Shown piece by piece: positions 6,308-11,891 of a DNA stretch of 11,891 nt. The position numbers were made by a program, and so were the translations under genes. Numbering within the stretch: position 1 is the first letter of the stretch; each line of letters begins with the position of its first letter. The notes under the pieces were generated by a model, which ran no database searches, was not told where the DNA came from, and saw only the letters and a program-made list of their open reading frames with translations. Source of the DNA: JBOHHR01 sp050740975 (GTDB taxonomy: Bacteria; Pseudomonadota; Gammaproteobacteria; JBOHHR01); assembly GCA_050740975.1 (NCBI GenBank), contig JBOIEE010000182.1, positions 1 through 11,891 of the forward strand, in the 5' to 3' direction.

Positions 6308-7111
6308 ATGAAAGCAGAAAGTATAGTGATGCAAGCATCTATGCCCATCGCGAGTCCGAGCTACCCGCGTGGCCCCTATCGTTTCATCGACCGGGAGTAT
6401 TTCATTGTTGCCTACCAATCAGATCCCGAAGCCATCCGGGAGGCGGTGCCGGAGCCGCTGAAACCGGACGCAAGCAATACCGTCCTGTACGAATTCATTC
6501 GCATGCCGGACAGCTCCGGATTCGGGGACTACACCGAGTCCGGGATCGTGATCCCCTGCGTGTTCCGGGGTGAGCCCATCAACTTCACCGCCCAGATGTA
6601 TTTGGACTGCGAGCCGCCGATCGCAGGAGGGCGCGAGATCTGGGGATTCCCCAAGAAGCACGCCAAACCCGTATTGAAAATAGAGAGCGACACCTTGACC
6701 GGCACCCTGGACTACGCCGGCCAGCGGGTGGCGCTCGGCACCATGGGTTACAAGCACGAGAACCTGATCTGCCCGCAAGGCAATCCCATGCGCTGCGACC
6801 CGGCCGCGATGGTAAAAAAGATGAGTAAGACACAGGCTAACCTCAAGCTCATTCCGGACGTGGACGGGCGGCTCGCCATCGCACAACTGGTCGCCTACAA
6901 CTTGAGCGATATCCGGGTCAAAGGCGCTTGGAGCGGTCCGGCGCGGCTGCATCTGGTGCCGCACGTGAACGCCCCGGTGGCCGATCTACCGGTGGTCAAG
7001 GTCTTGGAAGGCACCCATTTCATCGCCGATCTCACCCTGCCTTACGGGCGGGTGATCCATGACTATCTGGCCGAAGCGACAGGAGAAATAAGCTATGCGC
7101 GCACAGCCTGA
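6308..7111 (+). CDS. adc: Acetoacetate decarboxylase (EC 4.1.1.4)
   Basis: The 267-residue protein converts acetoacetate to acetone and CO2 through a Schiff base on lysine. The active-site block GGREIWGFPKKHAKP (about 107-121) contains Lys116-Lys117, matching the catalytic Lys115-Lys116 pair of the Clostridium acetobutylicum enzyme. Arg29, Glu62 and Glu77 match its Arg29, Glu61 and Glu76. Length is usual for the family. GGGAGAG is placed a few bases before ATG 6308, and later in-frame ATGs lack such a site. The 3' end overlaps the start of the NADH dehydrogenase gene by 17 bases. Following bdhA, it makes a two-step path from 3-hydroxybutyrate to acetone. Some family members decarboxylate related keto acids, but all key residues are kept here. 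Confidence 0.93.
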   Translation: MKAESIVMQASMPIASPSYPRGPYRFIDREYFIVAYQSDPEAIREAVPEPLKPDASNTVLYEFIRMPDSSGFGDYTESGIVIPCVFRGEPINFTAQMYLDCEPPIAGGREIWGFPKKHAKPVLKIESDTLTGTLDYAGQRVALGTMGYKHENLICPQGNPMRCDPAAMVKKMSKTQANLKLIPDVDGRLAIAQLVAYNLSDIRVKGAWSGPARLHLVPHVNAPVADLPVVKVLEGTHFIADLTLPYGRVIHDYLAEATGEISYARTA

Positions 7112-8438
7112 AAAGCCCCGGGTGGTGATCGTCGGCGGCGGGTTTGGCGGTCTAGCCGCCGCCAAGGCCTTAGCAAACGCCGCGGTCGAAGTAACGCTGA
7201 TCGATAAACACAATTATCACCTGTTTCAACCGCTGCTCTACCAGGTGGCCACCGCGGCGCTCACCCCCGCGGACATTGCATCCCCCATACGCGGGATCCT
7301 GAGCGGTCAGAAAAACGCCACCGTATACATGGATACCGTGGCCAAGATAGAGGAACGCGAAAAACAGGTGCTGACGGAGAATGGCCGCCGCTTGCCCTAC
7401 GATTATCTCATCCTCGCGACCGGGGCCGAGCACAGCTATTTCGGCAAAGACCATTGGGAAGCCTACGCACCGGGCCTCAAGAATCTGGATGACGCGACGG
7501 AACTGCGCCAGCGGATCCTGATCGCCTTCGAACGGGCGGAGATGGAGCACGATCCGGCCAAGCGCGCGGCCTATCTGCGCTTCGTGATCGTGGGCGGGGG
7601 ACCGACTGGCGTCGAGATGGCCGGCGCCATCGCCGAGCTGGCACACTCCATCGCCCATGACTTTCGTCATGTGTCTACCCATTGCGCGCAGATCCTGTTG
7701 GTCGAGGCGGGGCCGCGCGTGTTGCCCCAATTCAGCGAAGCATTGTCTGAGCGGGCGAAACGGGATCTCCAGGCAATGGGCGTGGATGTGCGGGTCAACA
7801 CGCGCGTGGAAGACGTAGGCCGAGGCTTAGCGATCCTTAACGGAAGCCGCCTAGAAGCAGAGACTTTGATCTGGGCGGCCGGGGTCAAGGCCTCACCGGC
7901 TGGGCAGTGGCTCAACGCCGCCACCGACCGGGCAGGCCGCGTTTTGGTCAACCCGGATCTCTCGGTCCCGGAGCACCCGGATGTCTTCGTCATCGGTGAT
8001 GCCGCCGCTTTCACGCCTCCAGGATCCGAACGCGCCTTGCCAGGGCTCGCGCCGGTAGCCAAGCAACAAGGCCATTTCGTGGGCGCGCAGATCGCAGCCA
8101 AGATACGCCGGGACTCTCCGCCCGCGGTGTTCCGCTATCGGAACTACGGCACTATGGCGACCATAGGCAGAAACCGCGGGATCGCGGATCTGGTTCGGCT
8201 GAGGTTCACCGGGATCATCGGCTGGTTGCTGTGGGGTGTGGTACACATCTATTTTCTGATCGGTTTTGGCAACCGCCTGATGGTGGCTTTGCGCTGGTTT
8301 TGGGCCTACCTCGCTTACCAGCGAGGAGTGCGCCTGATCACAGGCATAGACGAGAAAGCAGAGGAAGAAGAACATGACAAAGACCAAATCCGTGGATCCA
8401 GCGCTCCAGGGCGCGCGCGCCTGGAACGCGTTGGATAA
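7095..8438 (+). CDS. ndh: Type II NADH:quinone oxidoreductase (NDH-2)
   Basis: The 447-residue flavoprotein passes electrons from NADH to membrane quinone without pumping protons. The FAD site VVIVGGGFGGL is at 10-20, the NADH site FVIVGGGPTGVEMAG at 163-177, the second FAD contact GDAAAF at 301-306, and the quinone-site AKQQG at 322-326. The C-terminal hydrophobic/amphipathic stretch GIIGWLLWGVVHIYFLIGFG and following aromatic segment fit the membrane anchor of NDH-2. GGAGA before ATG 7095 lies inside the end of adc, so translation is probably coupled. The last 30 or so residues, a glutamate-rich tail then basic, overlap the next ORF by 65 bases and go beyond the usual family end. In this operon it can reoxidise the NADH made by 3-hydroxybutyrate dehydrogenase. 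Confidence 0.9.
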   Translation: MRAQPEKPRVVIVGGGFGGLAAAKALANAAVEVTLIDKHNYHLFQPLLYQVATAALTPADIASPIRGILSGQKNATVYMDTVAKIEEREKQVLTENGRRLPYDYLILATGAEHSYFGKDHWEAYAPGLKNLDDATELRQRILIAFERAEMEHDPAKRAAYLRFVIVGGGPTGVEMAGAIAELAHSIAHDFRHVSTHCAQILLVEAGPRVLPQFSEALSERAKRDLQAMGVDVRVNTRVEDVGRGLAILNGSRLEAETLIWAAGVKASPAGQWLNAATDRAGRVLVNPDLSVPEHPDVFVIGDAAAFTPPGSERALPGLAPVAKQQGHFVGAQIAAKIRRDSPPAVFRYRNYGTMATIGRNRGIADLVRLRFTGIIGWLLWGVVHIYFLIGFGNRLMVALRWFWAYLAYQRGVRLITGIDEKAEEEEHDKDQIRGSSAPGRARLERVG

Positions 8439-8691
8439 TATCATTCAGGAGTTCCAGTCGGGGCTTGGGAGCGGCCCGCCCACCAGTAACACAGCCGCGT
8501 CAGCCCGCGACTGGGTTACGGATCCTCCCCATCCCTTGCAAAAGCCCTTGGATCAGATTTGGAAGAGGCAGCAGCCGTCATTGAGCCTGGCTCCAAACGC
8601 CGATCGTGCTGGAGCGATAGGCATTGCAGAAGCGCGCGCGCCCGATGCGATTCGGCTTGAAGGCTCTGGAAACCCTGTCCAAGAAGGCTGA
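8374..8691 (+). CDS. Small unrecognised protein overlapping the end of ndh
   Basis: I do not recognise this 105-residue ORF. Its ATG is preceded by GAGGAAG at a good distance, inside the ndh coding region, with a 65-base overlap in another frame. The N-terminal third (VDPALQGARAWNALDNIIQEFQ) could be helical; the rest is rich in Pro, Ala and Ser with no signal peptide, membrane segment or motif. Just after its end, a different frame (from about 8645) reads MRFGLKALETLSKKADQGL, again helix-like, so the gene might be the frameshifted remains of a longer protein, for instance a PHB granule protein. That is a guess from context only. Its position in the operon and the ribosome site are the main support. 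Confidence 0.4.
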   Translation: MTKTKSVDPALQGARAWNALDNIIQEFQSGLGSGPPTSNTAASARDWVTDPPHPLQKPLDQIWKRQQPSLSLAPNADRAGAIGIAEARAPDAIRLEGSGNPVQEG

Positions 8692-8785
8692 TCAGGGTCT
8701 TACTGAGATCCCTGCAGCGCCAAGAGCTACTAACCGGGCATGCTTTTCGGTTTATCCGAGTTGCTTCGTAAAGCGATTCGCCACT

Positions 8786-8794
8786 AAAGGAGGT
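8786..8794 (+). promoter_or_regulatory. Strong ribosome binding site of the DUF1003 gene
   Basis: AAAGGAGGT is nearly the full anti-Shine-Dalgarno complement and sits five bases before ATG 8800. It is the strongest site in the operon and fixes the start ahead of the zinc-ribbon cysteines. Confidence 0.8.
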
Positions 8795-8799
8795 AGAAC

Positions 8800-9300
8800 A
8801 TGAGCTCGGTGGTTACGCCCATCATTTGCCCGGTGTGCCAAGGAGAGAATCCAGGAGATGCCGTGTTTTGTCAGAACCCTGTCTGCCACAAGGCGCTGGG
8901 GGAATTCTCGTTCGTGACCGAGGAATTCGCCGCTAAAAGCTCTTGGCTAGAAAGGGTCGCAGACCGCGTCACGCGGTTTACCGGCCAGCCGCATTTTATC
9001 ACCGTGCATGTAGTGTGGTTCGGTATTTGGGTTGCTCTCAATACCGGAACGCTCGCCATCTTAGGCACTTTCGATGCCTATCCCTACAGCATGCTTGGGA
9101 TCCTGTTGGCGATAGAAGCCATCTTGATCACCAGCTTTCTCTTAATCAGCCAGAACCGGCAAAACGTTTATACCGACAAGCGGGCGGAGTTGGACTACGA
9201 GGTCAATGTCCGCTCCTACCGCAAGCTTAAAGAGTTACAGGAGACGCTGGGCGCCCTCACCCAACAGCTAGCCGCGCTGGAGGAAAAACAAGTTCGATGA
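8800..9300 (+). CDS. DUF1003 membrane protein with N-terminal zinc ribbon
   Basis: The 166-residue protein starts with a CPVC...C....C ribbon (Cys10, Cys13, Cys24, Cys29) likely to bind zinc. A DUF1003 domain follows: HFITVHVVWFGIWVALNTG, then FDAYPYSMLGILLAIEAI, then FLLISQNRQN. This gives two membrane segments at about 68-90 and 97-118. Residues 138-163 (RSYRKLKELQETLGALTQQL) look like a coiled coil facing the cytoplasm. DUF1003 proteins have no settled biochemical role. The ribbon is an addition seen in some members and could sense metal or bind nucleic acid or protein; that is inference. It is 108 bases downstream of the previous ORF and is probably the last gene of the operon. Confidence 0.85.
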   Translation: MSSVVTPIICPVCQGENPGDAVFCQNPVCHKALGEFSFVTEEFAAKSSWLERVADRVTRFTGQPHFITVHVVWFGIWVALNTGTLAILGTFDAYPYSMLGILLAIEAILITSFLLISQNRQNVYTDKRAELDYEVNVRSYRKLKELQETLGALTQQLAALEEKQVR

Positions 9301-9796
9301 ATTGCTGGGCTTCGGAGGATCTTCGACGGCACCGTGCCAAACTCGCGAGACAAATGACGCATGCCGGCAAGGCCGCTTTGACTCACGGTACCATTCGAAA
9401 TGGCCAACTTATCCACAAGTTGTGTGGGTAAGTCTGGTAATAAAAAAAAACGCCTGCGACGAAATGACGCATCGTAGACGTTTGTCTACAGCCTTTTGTC
9501 AAAGGGTTACTGGGGGTTAAGCCATGGAGGACGCCGTTTAGACTAGGGCGATGAGGCTCGGCACGGAATGTGGGTAACTACACGAGCTGGCGTTCCAAAG
9601 CCCCTCCATGAATCCCCGTCGTATAGCGTACGGGTGCCAATCGCGGTAACATTTCCTCTATAACAGCAGTGGGTCGAAATCATCTTCCAGGATGCCGAAA
9701 GGACTCGGAAGAAACCCAGGAATTTTCATTTTTAGCAGTACGAAGAATCCAGGTTAGCATCACAGCCCAGCCTTATGGAGAAGGAAACTTTGCTAC
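9301..9796. other. Intergenic region before tRNA-Ser, no gene supported
   Basis: The gap contains a 44-codon frame starting in an ATGA overlap with the DUF1003 stop (9297-9431) that has no motif, a run of nine A at 9442-9450, and the weak hairpin at 9474-9489. Several stops occur in every frame beyond 9500. The tRNA promoter should lie in its last 100 bases, but I cannot point to hexamers with confidence. Confidence 0.5.
9474..9497 (+). terminator. Possible weak intrinsic terminator of the operon
   Basis: GTAGAC (9474-9479) and GTCTAC (9484-9489) form a six-pair stem with a GTTT loop, followed after AGCC by four T (9494-9497). The stem is short and the T-run poor, so termination efficiency would be low. 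Confidence 0.25.
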
Positions 9797-9888
9797 GGAG
9801 GAGTACCGAAGCGGTCACACCGGCACCGACTCGAAATCGGTTGGGGGCACACCGCCCCACGTGGGTTCGAATCCCACCTCCTCCGCCA
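9797..9888 (+). tRNA. tRNA-Ser(CGA)
   Basis: The acceptor strands GGAGGAG (9797-9803) and CTCCTCC (9878-9884) pair fully, followed by discriminator G and an encoded CCA (9886-9888). The anticodon stem ACCGA/UCGGU encloses the loop CUCGAAA, giving anticodon CGA, which reads UCG serine codons. A long variable arm (GGGGGC...GCCCC) fits the class II shape of serine tRNA, and GTGGGTTCGAATCCCAC forms the T arm. At 92 bases the length is as expected. A tyrosine integrase gene starts 158 bases downstream, so the tRNA 3' end is a likely attachment site. Confidence 0.96.
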
Positions 9889-9940
9889 AATCACATAGTT
9901 ACATAAATAAAGTTCTTCGCGCTGTAATGGATATAGGATA

Positions 9941-9954
9941 GCATAGTGCATAGT
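9941..9954 (+). repeat. Tandem GCATAGT pair between tRNA and integrase
   Basis: GCATAGT occurs twice without a gap at 9941-9947 and 9948-9954, followed by GTAGTGCATGC. It lies in an AT-rich stretch between the tRNA and the integrase gene, where integrase arm sites could be expected. There is no direct evidence that it is one. Confidence 0.35.
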
Positions 9955-10045
9955 GTAGTGCATGCCTAACGGGTCCATTAGCGATCGAGTGCAGCTTCCG
10001 TTTCGGCCAGTATTTCTGTTATCGCTGAATGGAGATGATTAGGGG

Positions 10046-10954
10046 ATGCAGGCGCGTAAGGACTTCCTCGCGCACCTGCATTACGGCAAGGGCTACAGCA
10101 AAGAGACCTGCTACGGCTATCACTCGGATTTGGGGATCTGGGGGCGGTGGCTTACGGAGGCCGGTAAGGACTGGAAGCGGACCACCCATATCGACGCCGA
10201 GCAGTTGGCCGCCTGGCAGATCAGGGAGCGGAGGGTGAAGCCCTACATCGTCTCCCGGCGCTCACGCTGCCTTTCGAGCTTCTACAAATAGGCGCTCAAG
10301 AACAACCTTGCCGAGAGCGACCCAATTTACCTCGCCGACAAACCCAAACGCCCGCAACGGATCCCCGTGTGGCTGGAGAAGGAAGAGCAAGCGGCGCTGC
10401 AGAAGGCCGCCCGGAGCGTGGACGATCTCCCCGAGAACATTTCCGGCCGCACCCGCGAGCACATCAAAGGCGTGCGCCGGCGCTACGACTTTCTGTTCGG
10501 CTTCATACTGAATTCCGGCTTGCGGATCTCGGAGGCCCTGCGGGTAAAGGTGCGCGACGTGCGCCTTACGGATGGCGTGGCAAGATCGGTGCGAGTCATC
10601 GGCAAGGGGAACAAGGAGCGGCTGGTACCGCTACCCGAGGCCTTCGGCCAGGTGTTCGGCTATTGGCTCAGCGATAAACCCAAGGAGGATTTTGCGTTCG
10701 CGAAGGAGCAGGGGGGCAAGGCGCCGGGACCCCATGCGGTTCGAGCCTATCTGCGGCGACTTATCGGACGAGCCGGTATCGACAAGAAGGTCACGCCGCA
10801 CAAGCTCCGGCACACCTACGCCACCCGGCTGCTCGAGGCCGGTGCCGAGCTCGTGGACATTCAGGCCCTCCTCGGGCATGTGGACCTATCGACCACGCAG
10901 ATCTACACCCACGTGAGTGAGGATCGGATGGCGGGGGTGGTGGCGAAGCTTTAG
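10046..10954 (+). pseudogene. XerC/D-like tyrosine recombinase (integrase), interrupted by one amber codon
   Basis: One frame of 303 codons runs from ATG 10046 to TAG 10952-10954, broken only by TAG at 10289-10291. The N-terminal 81 residues form the SAM-like DNA-binding domain (GYSKETCYGYHSDLGIWGRWL). The stop falls in RCLSSFYK-stop-ALKNNLAESDP, where this family often has Trp, so a single TGG to TAG change would explain it. The catalytic domain is complete: GLRISEAL (Arg160), GKGNKERLVPL (Lys), HKLRHTYATRL (His252, Arg255), LLGHVDLSTTQIYTH (His278, nucleophile Tyr287). The total of 302 residues matches XerC/XerD-type proteins. A restart at GTG 10367 has no good ribosome site and would lack the N-terminal domain. 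Its place behind tRNA-Ser suggests it once integrated an element there. Read-through, suppression or sequencing error remain possible. Confidence 0.85.
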
Positions 10955-11595
10955 AAGCCCCCTGATTGGCTGGCCTGCTCGTTTGCTTCATCGACTTCCC
11001 ATGGAACTCCGTATAGGGAATAAAAAGCCATGTCTGGGCGTTCGAGAACAGCGGCGAGATAGGCTGTGCGGAATGACTTTCGTCGATCGCACAACCATGC
11101 CGTTATGTGACAATCAAAAGCTGCCGCCGTTTCCGGTGCTATGTGGGCGACTGGCGCAACTACAAGTTTGCTGCCGTGGCTGATGAAGAAGCCTGGTAAT
11201 CCACCTAAGTCGCCTATGGGATTCTCTTCTACGTAGCCAGCATGGCAAGAGTTCACGATCGTGACCACGTACCCAGATAGCTTTTTGCATTCATCCTCAT
11301 CGAGGGCGCTTCCGTCGAAGACAATGCGGGATTCGATACTATCGCGCTCGCCTTGTGCAAACACGCTTAGCACAGAAGGAAGTGTGGCGCCATTTCGCGG
11401 ATCTTCCCATTGCTTGCGGTTGCTCTTCACAACCTCGTGGATAGATTTGTACACTGGGTCGTCCGTGTCTGCTTTTGTTTCTGCCTTCCTTGTAGTGGAC
11501 ACCATTACGCTGCCTGGTTTCTCGGGCAAACAGGAAGGTGTGTGCTCCCGGTACATGGAGAACCACGATTCCTTCATGCTGAGGCAAGCCGCCAT
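10951..11595 (-). CDS. CHAT-domain (caspase-like) protein, C-terminal part
   Basis: This is the longest intact frame, 214 residues, of a CHAT-type peptidase domain. The catalytic Cys lies in VVTIVNSCHAG (Cys117), followed by DLGGLPGFFISHGSKLVVAPVAHIAP and SFRTAYLAAVLERP, the usual CHAT tail. The catalytic His is expected about 36 residues before the Cys, in a HG pair; here the place reads FAQGERD (Gln81), so the dyad seems lost. ATG 11593-11595 is unlikely to be the native start: the preceding frame stops at 11614-11616, while the missing first part is found in another frame at 11596-11770. CHAT proteins act as effector proteases in several bacterial death or defence systems. The stop overlaps that of the convergent integrase gene. 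Probably inactive; a divergent but working protein is less likely. Confidence 0.65.
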   Translation of the reverse strand: MAACLSMKESWFSMYREHTPSCLPEKPGSVMVSTTRKAETKADTDDPVYKSIHEVVKSNRKQWEDPRNGATLPSVLSVFAQGERDSIESRIVFDGSALDEDECKKLSGYVVTIVNSCHAGYVEENPIGDLGGLPGFFISHGSKLVVAPVAHIAPETAAAFDCHITAWLCDRRKSFRTAYLAAVLERPDMAFYSLYGVPWEVDEANEQASQSGGF

Positions 11596-11770
11596 GGCGT
11601 CTCTGCCTGCGTCTTAACTCCCGCAGATATTCGCGCAATGCGACCGAGAACAAATGTTGCCAGGGCAATCCGCGCATTATAGAGTCACAGGCTAGCGCGA
11701 TGCAGTCAGCCTTTGGATTAAGCTCTAATGCTTTAGAGAGAATTTTCCCCCCAAGTCTAATTAAGGGCAC
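11596..11770 (-). pseudogene. Out-of-frame 5' part of the CHAT-domain gene
   Basis: From GTG 11768-11770 the frame reads LIRLGGKILSKALELNP, then CIALACDSIMRGLPWQHLF. The LPWQHL block is the hallmark of the start of CHAT domains (LPWxxL). After REYLREL the similarity moves to the frame used by the downstream ORF (ACLSMKESWFSM), so a one-base-type frameshift lies near 11593-11616. The frame is open upstream to TGA 11819-11821, but GTG is the only start codon in it, so the true 5' end may be missing. Confidence 0.55.
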
Positions 11771-11881
11771 TTCGATTAATTCACCGACTCGGGCCTTATT
11801 ATAGGTTTTAGTAGCTGATCAGATATATAACTCGTGTTAGAATAGAACCCTCATCCAGAAGAGCAGCAAGGGGAGATGATC

Positions 11882-11891
11882 ATGGGGCAGC
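11882..11891 (+). CDS. Start of an unidentified gene at the right edge
   Basis: AAGGGGAG (11868-11875) stands six bases before ATG 11882, giving MGQ before the window ends. An in-frame ATG at 11876 is too close to the ribosome site. About 120 AT-rich bases without a frame lie upstream and could hold its promoter; a TAGAAT at 11838-11843 resembles a -10 but has no clear -35. Confidence 0.35.

Noticed and set aside
6419..6964. Minus-strand 181-codon frame inside adc
   Set aside because: Shadow of the decarboxylase; translation is His/Val-rich without features.
5238..7122. Avoidance of CCCGGG, the predicted target of the restriction system
   Set aside because: I see two sites (5238-5243 and 7117-7122), close to chance for this length, so no avoidance can be claimed from this window.
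7893..8444. Minus-strand 183-codon frame inside ndh, and a similar one at 7170-7730
   Set aside because: Antisense shadows in GC-rich coding DNA.
9297..9431. 44-codon frame starting in an ATGA overlap with the DUF1003 stop
   Set aside because: The overlap is suggestive, but the peptide has no motif and no ribosome site of its own could be confirmed.
9860..11891. Second copy of the tRNA-Ser 3' end as a right attachment site
   Set aside because: No direct repeat of the tRNA end was found before the window stops; any attR must lie further on.
1..11891. CRISPR array, rRNA or complete insertion sequence
   Set aside because: No regularly spaced repeats, rRNA segments or transposase frames with terminal repeats were seen.

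Overview
This GC-rich window (GC-rich coding DNA, tRNA with encoded CCA) reads as proteobacterial chromosome, most likely a gammaproteobacterium. The lineage is an inference from the gene families, not a direct reading. The window mixes a metabolic operon, a defence cassette and the edge of a probable integrated element.

Layout. (1) 1-585, minus: the N-terminal part of a membrane-anchored PQQ-type sugar/sorbosone dehydrogenase, running off the left edge. (2) 813-3486, minus: a three-gene defence cassette transcribed in the order AbiV-like HEPN protein, N4-cytosine DNA methyltransferase, XcyI/Cfr9I-type restriction endonuclease. Methyltransferase and endonuclease are separated by one base. (3) 4008-9300, plus: a long co-directional unit behind a good sigma70-like promoter (TTGTGG, 17 bp, TATAAA). 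It holds a bufferin precursor (bufA1/DUF2282), a truncated MNIO/DUF692 maturase (bufB), an SDR-fold protein that has lost its Ser-Tyr-Lys catalytic residues, an intact 3-hydroxybutyrate dehydrogenase, an acetoacetate decarboxylase, a type II NADH dehydrogenase, a small unrecognised ORF and a zinc-ribbon DUF1003 membrane protein. (4) 9797-9888, plus: tRNA-Ser(CGA). (5) 10046-10954, plus: a XerC/D-like tyrosine integrase interrupted by one in-frame amber codon. (6) 10951-11770, minus: a CHAT (caspase-like) protein broken by a frameshift. (7) 11882-11891: the first codons of another gene.

How the genes work together. The central enzymes form a short route: 3-hydroxybutyrate + NAD+ to acetoacetate + NADH (bdhA), acetoacetate to acetone + CO2 (adc), and NADH to the quinone pool (ndh). 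The operon could therefore drain the product of polyhydroxybutyrate or ketone-body breakdown to acetone while feeding electrons to respiration. The degenerate SDR sits immediately upstream of bdhA and may be a non-catalytic partner. The operon's 5' end carries the remains of a bufferin system whose maturase has lost about two thirds of its length. The restriction-modification/AbiV group and the tRNA-integrase-CHAT group make both flanks look like accessory DNA, the second partly decayed.
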